Below are positions 5,291 through 9,797 of a stretch of 9,797 nt of DNA, piece by piece. The first letter of the stretch is position 1. Each line of letters starts with the position of its first letter. The translations under genes and the position numbers were made by a program. The notes beneath the pieces are model-generated. The model saw only the letters and a list, made by a program, of their open reading frames with translations, was not told where the DNA came from and did not search any database. Origin of the DNA: Devosia sp. (GTDB taxonomy: Bacteria; Pseudomonadota; Alphaproteobacteria; Rhizobiales; Devosiaceae); NCBI GenBank assembly GCA_028290685.1, contig JAQGJI010000193.1, forward strand, positions 1-9,797. The letters run 5' to 3'.

Positions 5291-6142
5291 CTAGTGTTCG
5301 ATGCCTTTCCAGATGCGGCGCTTGGTCAGATAGAGCAGGCCTGCAAACAGGAAGAGGAACAGCATCACCCGGAAGCCGGTTTCCTTGCGCGAGACCAAGC
5401 CTGGCTCGGCCATCCACATCATGAAGGCGGCAACGTCGGTAGCATACTGCTCCACCGTCAAAGGCACTTCAGCCTCGCCCTCGGCAGGGGTGTAGGTCAC
5501 CTGTTCATCCTGCAGCGGGGGCGCCATGCCGATAGCGTGGCCGGGGAAATAGTCGTTGTAGTATTTGCCTTCGGGCAGCACGAAGCCTTCGGGCGCCGAT
5601 GCCGGCACCTCGTCGTGATAGCCCAAAAGCAGGGCGCGAATGTAATCGACGCCGCCTTCGGAATAGCCCGTGAAATAGTTGAAGATCCACGACGGGAATG
5701 GATCGACCAGGCCACGCGCCTTGGCCAGCACCGAGAAATCAGGTGGCAAGGACCCGCCATTGGCGTCCCGCGCATCCTGCTCGGTGGGGAATGGTGATGG
5801 CCAGCGATCGGCCGGGACACCCGCCCGAACGCCGCCCTCAACCGTTGGATCCACAACTTCGTACTCAGCGGCCAGAGCCTTGACCTGCTCTTCGCTGAAC
5901 CCTGGACCGCCATATTCGGCCAGGTTGCGGAATGCGATCAGGCGGGCGCCGTGACAGCTGGCGCAGACCTCCCGGTAGACCTGGAAGCCACGCTGCAACT
6001 GGTTCTCGTCATAGGTGCCGAAAATGCCGGCAAACGACCATGTCTGCTTCTCGATTGGAGCGCTGGCTTCTGCGGCAAACGCGGGAGCCATAAGGCTTGA
6101 CGCCAGCGCTACGGCGGCAAGGAAAGTCTTGGTCTTGATCAT
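5291..6142 (-). CDS. petC: Cytochrome c1 of the bc1 complex
   Basis: This 283-residue membrane-anchored cytochrome carries electrons from the Rieske cluster to soluble or membrane cytochrome c on the periplasmic side. A signal peptide ends at about residue 23 (SLMAPAFA). The single heme c site is CASCH (C60, C63, H64), and the sixth ligand is M206 in GHAIGMAPPL. WPSPFPTEQDARDANGG and PPDFSVLAKAR are conserved cytochrome c1 blocks. One C-terminal helix (about 258-273, VMLFLFLFAGLLYLT) followed by KRRIWKG is the membrane anchor. The start ATG at 6142 is supported by GGAAG nine bases upstream and by the signal peptide; an open extension upstream lies inside petB and is rejected. It begins 17 bases after the petB stop. 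In some Rhizobiales cytochrome b and c1 are one fused gene, but here they are separate. Confidence 0.98.
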   Translation of the reverse strand: MIKTKTFLAAVALASSLMAPAFAAEASAPIEKQTWSFAGIFGTYDENQLQRGFQVYREVCASCHGARLIAFRNLAEYGGPGFSEEQVKALAAEYEVVDPTVEGGVRAGVPADRWPSPFPTEQDARDANGGSLPPDFSVLAKARGLVDPFPSWIFNYFTGYSEGGVDYIRALLLGYHDEVPASAPEGFVLPEGKYYNDYFPGHAIGMAPPLQDEQVTYTPAEGEAEVPLTVEQYATDVAAFMMWMAEPGLVSRKETGFRVMLFLFLFAGLLYLTKRRIWKGIEH

Positions 6143-6159
6143 GGTCTTTTCTTCCGTCC

Positions 6160-7410
6160 TCACGCGTGCGCTTTGCCGAGAACGCTCTCGGAAATGCTGG
6201 TCGGGAGGGGCAAGGGCTTTTCGATCCGCGACAGCACAGGCAGCACCACAAAAAAGTGGATGAAGTAGTACGCCGTACAAACCTTGGCGAGGGTCACGTA
6301 AATGCCCTCCGCCGGCTGAGCACCGAGATAGGTCAGGCCGATGAAGTTGATCAGGAACAGGACGTAGAACCACTTGAAAATCGGCCGAAACAGGCCCGAA
6401 CGCACCCGCGCCGTATCCAGCCACGGCACGACCAGCAGCGCCACCATGGACATGCCCATGGCAATAACGCCGCCCAGCTGGGAGTTGATGAACAAGATGT
6501 TGAAATCAACAGCCCGCAGGATGGTGTAGAACGGCAGCAGGTACCATTCAGGCACGATATGGGTTGGGGTGACCTGGGAGTTGGCCTGGATGTAATTGTC
6601 CGGATGACCCAGAATATCGGGTGCAAAGAAGATGAACCACGCAAACGGGATCATGAACAGCACCATCGCGTACAGGTCTTTGAGAGTATAGTACGGATGG
6701 AACGGCACGGTATCACGGGTCGATTTCACATCGACCCCGATCGGGTTGTTGTTGCCCGGAACGTGCAGCGCCCAGATGTGCAGCGCCACCAAGGCGGCAA
6801 TAACGAACGGCAGCAAATAGTGCAGCGAGAAGAACCGGTTCAGCGTGGGATTACCCACCGCGAACCCGCCACGCAGCAATTGCAGCAGGCTTTCACCAAC
6901 AACAGGGATCGCCGAGAAGATATTGGTGATCACCGTCGCGCCCCAAAAGCTCATCTGACCCCAGGGGAGCACATAGCCCATGAAGGCTGCGGCCATGGTC
7001 AGGATGAAGATGATGACGCCCAATATGTACAGGATTTCGCGCGGCGCCTTGTAGGAGCCGAAAAACAGGTTGCGGAAAATATGGATATAGAGAGCCGCAA
7101 AGAACATCGAGGCACCCACCGCATGGGTCGCCTGGATGATGCGGCCGCCATTGACGTCGCGACGGATATGCTCGACCGAGTCAAAAGCCAGGTTGACGTT
7201 GGGCGTATAATGCATCGCCAGAATGATGCCGGTGACGATCTGCACGCCCAGGCACATCACCAGGATCGCGCCGAACGTCCACCAGTAATTCAGGTTTTTG
7301 GGCGTCGGGAAGTCCATCAGGTGCTCTTTGGCAAACCTGGCGACCGGAAGGCGCTCATCCAGCCACTTTTCAGCGGCGTTTCCGGGAACGTAAGTCGAGT
7401 GTTCTGACAT
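6160..7410 (-). CDS. petB: Cytochrome b of the bc1 complex
   Basis: This 416-residue membrane subunit oxidises ubiquinol at the Qo site and reduces quinone at the Qi site through two b hemes. The heme ligands are four histidines in two pairs, each spaced by 14: H96 and H110 (ATHAVGAS and LYIHIF), and H197 and H211 (SLHYLL and ALHIWALH). The Qo-site motif PEWY is at 287-290 and the GWG-like cd helix region reads LPWGQMSFWGATV (148-160). Eight membrane segments are visible, with the usual C-terminal helices (VRSGLFRPIFKWFY onward). Length and motifs are normal for an alphaproteobacterial separate cytochrome b, with no fused c1 domain. It begins 14 bases after the petA stop and its ribosome site is weak, so coupling to petA translation is likely. 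Confidence 0.98.
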   Translation of the reverse strand: MSEHSTYVPGNAAEKWLDERLPVARFAKEHLMDFPTPKNLNYWWTFGAILVMCLGVQIVTGIILAMHYTPNVNLAFDSVEHIRRDVNGGRIIQATHAVGASMFFAALYIHIFRNLFFGSYKAPREILYILGVIIFILTMAAAFMGYVLPWGQMSFWGATVITNIFSAIPVVGESLLQLLRGGFAVGNPTLNRFFSLHYLLPFVIAALVALHIWALHVPGNNNPIGVDVKSTRDTVPFHPYYTLKDLYAMVLFMIPFAWFIFFAPDILGHPDNYIQANSQVTPTHIVPEWYLLPFYTILRAVDFNILFINSQLGGVIAMGMSMVALLVVPWLDTARVRSGLFRPIFKWFYVLFLINFIGLTYLGAQPAEGIYVTLAKVCTAYYFIHFFVVLPVLSRIEKPLPLPTSISESVLGKAHA

Positions 7411-7424
7411 GGCTAAAGACCCCG

Positions 7425-7949
7425 CTAGCCGATCTGGACCAGCGTATCGCTGATGAATTGGTAAGGTGGCACCACAAGATTGGTGGGTGCAGGACCCTGG
7501 CGGATGCGGCCGGCCGTATCATAGTGCGAGCCGTGGCAAGGGCAGAACCAGCCGTCGAAATCGCCGGAGTCACCAATCGGAACGCACCCCAGGTGAGTGC
7601 AGTTGGCCACCATGATGAGCCATTGGGCATGACCTTCCTTGGTGCGCTCCTCGTCGGTTTGCGGATCCTTGAGCTCGCTCAGCGGCACGGACCGGGCTTC
7701 CTCGATCTCGGCCGGAGTGCGATGACGCACAAACACGGGCAATCCGCGCCAGGTGATGGTCACCGACTGCCCCTCGGGAATTGCCGCCAGGTCGAACTCG
7801 ATGCTGGCCAGCGCCAGGGTCGAGGCGTCCGGGTTCAGCTGGTTGATCAGCGGCCACACCACGGCGGCTGCGCCAACCGCGCCTACCGCGCCAGTGGCGA
7901 CGAAAATGAAGTCTCGCCGTGTCGTTGAATGATGAGCTTGCGTGGCCAA
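7425..7949 (-). CDS. petA: Rieske iron-sulfur subunit of the bc1 complex
   Basis: The Rieske protein takes the first electron from ubiquinol at the Qo site and passes it to cytochrome c1. The cluster motifs are CTHLGC (C117, H119, C122) and CPCHGSHYD (C136, C138, H139): one Cys and one His from each box bind 2Fe-2S, and the other two Cys form a disulfide. The N-terminus has the twin-arginine signal TTRRDF (R11, R12) followed by one uncleaved membrane helix. I choose TTG 7949 as start, giving 174 residues (ATQAHHSTTRRDF), because it matches the short N-terminus of relatives and GGGGA lies nine bases upstream. Alternatives are GTG 7973, ATG 8003 and GTG 8006; the longer ones add an unlikely VCWLPAAS sequence before the signal. 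It heads the pet operon and diverges from trmL. TTGCTG-16-TATGTG just upstream is a weak possible promoter. Confidence 0.96.
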   Translation of the reverse strand: MATQAHHSTTRRDFIFVATGAVGAVGAAAVVWPLINQLNPDASTLALASIEFDLAAIPEGQSVTITWRGLPVFVRHRTPAEIEEARSVPLSELKDPQTDEERTKEGHAQWLIMVANCTHLGCVPIGDSGDFDGWFCPCHGSHYDTAGRIRQGPAPTNLVVPPYQFISDTLVQIG

Positions 7950-8182
7950 GGTCGCGTATCCCCGTACAATCACATAAGACGCGGCCGGCAGCCAGCAAAC
8001 CATCACGCCCGATAAGCGGAATCAGCAGCCGTCCACCCTAAAGCAGCCCGTCAGTGTGGTCCTTTTTGCACTGTCACGGGCACTTGTCCAGCCACCCAGA
8101 GGATGACAAGGAGCAAGTGCGCTACTATTACCCACCCTGCCGCCGGGTAGGCACTTTGCCGACCCTTGGACACCGGAAAGCC
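7950..8182. promoter_or_regulatory. Divergent promoter region between petA and trmL
   Basis: These 233 bases separate the start of the bc1 operon (leftward) from trmL-hemF (rightward) and must contain both promoters. The clearest structure is a perfect 7-bp inverted repeat GCACTTG/CAAGTGC (8080-8086 and 8114-8120, 27 bases apart), nested with CTTGTC/GACAAG (8083-8088 and 8105-8110). TACTAT (8123-8128) resembles a -10 box for trmL but has no good -35 at the right distance. I see no gene here. No clear FNR, Fur or Irr box was recognised by eye. Confidence 0.45.
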
Positions 8183-8653
8183 ATGCCCGTCGCCCTCGCC
8201 CTGTACCAGCCCGACATAGCCAACAACACGGGTACGCTGATCCGGCTGGGAGCTTGCCTCGATATCGAAATCCACCTCATCCATCCCGCGGGTTTTCCCT
8301 TTTCGCCCAAGACCCTGGCGCGGGCCGGACTGGACTATGTCGACCACGCGGCGGTGACCGAGCATGACAGCTGGACCCGGTTCAACAGCTGGCGCAAGGA
8401 ACACGGCAGGCGGCTGGTGCTGCTCACCACCAAAGCCAGCCAATCGGCCTATCATGTCGCCTATGCCGGCAACGACATCCTGATGGTGGGGCGCGAGAGT
8501 GCCGGGGTGCCCGACAGCGTGGCCATGGCTTGCGATCTTGCCGTGCGCATCCCGATGGTCCAGGGTTTGCGCTCGATCAATGTGGCATTGGCTGCAACGC
8601 TTATCCTGGGTGAGGCAAAAAGACAGACAGACGGGTTTACAGGACTGGCATGA
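8183..8653 (+). CDS. trmL: tRNA (cytidine(34)-2'-O)-methyltransferase, SPOUT family
   Basis: TrmL methylates the ribose 2'-O of the wobble base (C34, or cmnm5U34) of leucine tRNAs with S-adenosylmethionine. The 156-residue length is typical of these minimal SPOUT enzymes. The N-terminus ALYQPDIANNTGTLIRL (residues 5-21) is the family's motif 1 with the conserved NNTG and Arg. GRESAGVP (103-110) and IPMVQGLRSINVALA (123-137) are motifs 2 and 3, which build the trefoil knot and the SAM site. The start ATG 8183 begins the family's normal N-terminus and has GGAAAG just upstream; an open frame back to GTG 8054 is leader sequence. Its stop overlaps the start of hemF by ATGA. A longer N-terminus and the related RNA methyltransferases TrmH/RlmB are excluded by size. 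Confidence 0.94.
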   Translation: MPVALALYQPDIANNTGTLIRLGACLDIEIHLIHPAGFPFSPKTLARAGLDYVDHAAVTEHDSWTRFNSWRKEHGRRLVLLTTKASQSAYHVAYAGNDILMVGRESAGVPDSVAMACDLAVRIPMVQGLRSINVALAATLILGEAKRQTDGFTGLA

Positions 8654-9561
8654 GAGGTCATGTCACTTCTTCAATGGCACCTTCCAGCATGACACTTCCA
8701 AACAACATCGACAGCAGCAAGACCCTGGCTCAAGGCTGGTTCCGCGCGCTGCGCAACCGCATCGTGACCGCATTCGAGCAGATCGAGCGCGACGTCCAAG
8801 GTCCGAACGCGCATTTACCGGCCGGCAAATTCCACGTCACCCCCTGGGACCGTGCCGCCGGTGGCGGCGGGGAAATGGGCATGCTGCACGGCCGGGTGTT
8901 TGAAAAGGCAGGCGTGCACATTTCAACCGTGCATGGCGAGTTCTCAGCTGATTTCGCCAAGCAGATGCCGGGGACTGAAGAAGGCGCCCGCTTCTGGAGT
9001 TCGGGAATCTCGCTGATCGTTCACCCGTGGAACCCCCATGTTCCGGCCGTGCACATGAATACCCGCATGATCGTTACCGGCCGGCAATGGTTCGGCGGCG
9101 GTGCCGATCTCACACCCGTGCTGGACCGACGCCGCACGCAGGACGATCCGGACACCCGCGACTTTCACGCTGCAATGCAAGCCGCCTGCACGGATCGACC
9201 GGGCGTCGATTACGAACGGTTCAAGGCGTGGTGCGACGATTACTTCTTTTTGCCCCACCGCAACGAGCATCGCGGCGTCGGCGGCATCTTTTATGACCAG
9301 CACAATTCGGGCAACTGGGACGCCGATTTTGCGTTCACCCAGGCGGTAGGGGAAGCTTTTCTCGGCATTTACCCGCAACTGGTCCGCCGCAATTTCGAGA
9401 CGCCGTGGACCGAGGCGGATCGCCACGAACAGCTGGTGCGGCGCGGACGGTACGTGGAATTCAACCTGCTGTATGACCGCGGCACGACCTTTGGGCTCAA
9501 GACTGGCGGCAATGTCGAGGCAATCCTTTCCTCCATGCCGCCCGAGGTGCGCTGGCCATAG
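8650..9561 (+). CDS. hemF: Oxygen-dependent coproporphyrinogen III oxidase
   Basis: HemF uses oxygen to oxidatively decarboxylate two propionates of coproporphyrinogen III, giving protoporphyrinogen IX in heme synthesis. The 303-residue length matches the bacterial family. Conserved blocks appear in order: AGVHISTVHGEFS (87-99), GISLIVHPWNP (119-129), VHMNTRM (134-140), WFGGGADLTP (147-156) and the signature region from KAWCDDYFFLPHRNEHRG (192-209) through VGGIFYD. The C-terminal GRYVEFNLLYDRGTTFGL is also intact. ATG 8650 shares the ATGA with the trmL stop and has AGGA upstream; ATG 8674 and 8689 are possible later starts, because the first 15 residues are not conserved. Coupling to trmL is likely. 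The neighbouring petABC operon needs heme b and heme c, so the setting is functionally sensible. Confidence 0.97.
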   Translation: MRGHVTSSMAPSSMTLPNNIDSSKTLAQGWFRALRNRIVTAFEQIERDVQGPNAHLPAGKFHVTPWDRAAGGGGEMGMLHGRVFEKAGVHISTVHGEFSADFAKQMPGTEEGARFWSSGISLIVHPWNPHVPAVHMNTRMIVTGRQWFGGGADLTPVLDRRRTQDDPDTRDFHAAMQAACTDRPGVDYERFKAWCDDYFFLPHRNEHRGVGGIFYDQHNSGNWDADFAFTQAVGEAFLGIYPQLVRRNFETPWTEADRHEQLVRRGRYVEFNLLYDRGTTFGLKTGGNVEAILSSMPPEVRWP

Positions 9562-9583
9562 GGAACCCGACCTTGTCCCAAAC

Positions 9584-9601
9584 GTTGTTCGGCAGAACAA
9601 C
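9584..9601. promoter_or_regulatory. Inverted repeat ahead of the DUF1059-like gene
   Basis: GTTGTTC and GAACAAC form perfect 7-bp arms around GGCA, an 18-base element lying 22 bases past the hemF stop and 16 bases before the next ATG. No U tract follows, so it is not a standard terminator. It ends four bases before the AGGGAG ribosome site. It could be an operator or an RNA hairpin that modulates ribosome access. Confidence 0.4.
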
Positions 9602-9617
9602 AGCAGGGAGATCGAGC

Positions 9618-9797
9618 ATGAAACGCTTTGATTCGGGTTCGTTAATTCCAGGCGCCACTTGGCATGCACAAGCTGAGAGCGAAGCCGAGGTGGTTCGCCG
9701 GGCCGATGAAAATCTCAAGGCTATGCATGGAGAAACCGAGGTGCGACCCGAGATGATCGAGCGCATCAAGGAGCGAATCGTCGACGTGGATGGCCAG
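9618..9797 (+). CDS. DUF1059-like small protein, 3' end cut by the window
   Basis: Sixty codons are present and the frame is still open at the window edge. The start ATG 9618 has AGGGAG seven bases upstream (CAGCAGGGAGATCGAGC), a good ribosome site. The sequence follows the DUF1059 pattern: MKRF..G.LIPGA.W at the start, AESEAEVVRRADENL (residues 19-33), MHGETEVRPEMIERIKERI (36-54). Members are about 55-65 residues, so the stop must lie only a few codons beyond the window. Function is unknown for the family. The usual two cysteines near the N-terminus (of the C-G-x-x-x-P-G-C kind) are absent: here residue 6 is Ser and residue 13 is Ala. The family call comes from memory of the pattern, not a search. 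Confidence 0.72.
   Translation, partial: MKRFDSGSLIPGATWHAQAESEAEVVRRADENLKAMHGETEVRPEMIERIKERIVDVDGQ

Noticed and set aside
4617..5797. Long plus-strand frames at 4617-5177 and 5174-5797
   Set aside because: They mirror apt, the 64-residue gene and petC on the other strand, and their His/Gly/Asp-rich composition is typical of antisense shadows.
6166..7407. A 413-codon open frame on the plus strand
   Set aside because: It lies exactly antisense to petB, whose heme ligands and PEWY motif are certain. The translation is rich in Arg, His, Gln and Asp, as expected for the complement of a membrane protein gene.
1..9797. A defence system, phage, transposon, CRISPR array or biosynthetic cluster
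   Set aside because: All recognisable genes are housekeeping or common accessory types. There are no transposase, integrase, repeat-spacer, toxin-antitoxin or large synthase signatures.

Overview
The window is a stretch of ordinary chromosomal DNA from a GC-rich alphaproteobacterium. The petABC (cytochrome bc1) operon running into a small ORF and apt, divergent from a trmL-hemF pair, and the wording of the Rieske, cytochrome b, TrmL and HemF proteins point to the Hyphomicrobiales (Rhizobiales). A Devosiaceae-like genus is plausible, but that is an inference from memory and not a measured placement. I see no rRNA, tRNA, insertion sequence, CRISPR array or phage gene.

Layout, left to right. 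(1) 1-210 (+) is the 3' end of a family 4 glycosidase, followed by a hairpin. (2) 376-1403 (+) holds two tandem MaoC-like hotdog-fold genes that overlap by ATGA, followed by a small secreted protein (1436-1780). (3) 1967-2272 (-) is a short helical protein converging on it. (4) 2273-2756 is a long non-coding leader carrying the GGGGAGTAG signature of the yybP-ykoY manganese riboswitch. It leads into a TerC-family membrane protein (2757-3776, +) that ends in a good hairpin terminator. (5) 3945-4346 (+) is a stand-alone VOC/glyoxalase-like gene with two overlapping palindromes in its leader. (6) 7949-4401 (-) is one likely transcription unit: petA (Rieske), petB (cytochrome b), petC (cytochrome c1), a 64-residue basic protein, then apt. 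(7) 8183-9561 (+) is trmL overlapping hemF by ATGA, divergent from petA. (8) 9618 to the window end (+) is a DUF1059-like small protein with its stop just outside the window.

How the genes fit together. The right half joins respiration and heme supply: petABC encodes the three catalytic subunits of the bc1 complex, which carry heme b, heme c1 and a 2Fe-2S cluster. The divergent hemF catalyses the oxygen-dependent step of heme synthesis. Translation-linked housekeeping functions ride along: apt (purine salvage) behind petC, and trmL (wobble-base methylation) in front of hemF. The TerC gene with its probable metal-sensing leader is a self-contained metal-homeostasis unit.

I looked for an undescribed system and found no convincing one. 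The best leads are the TerC leader RNA, an intercistronic RNA structure with two alternative pairings between petC and the 64-residue ORF, a DUF1059-like protein lacking both usual cysteines, and a few palindromes that could be operators.
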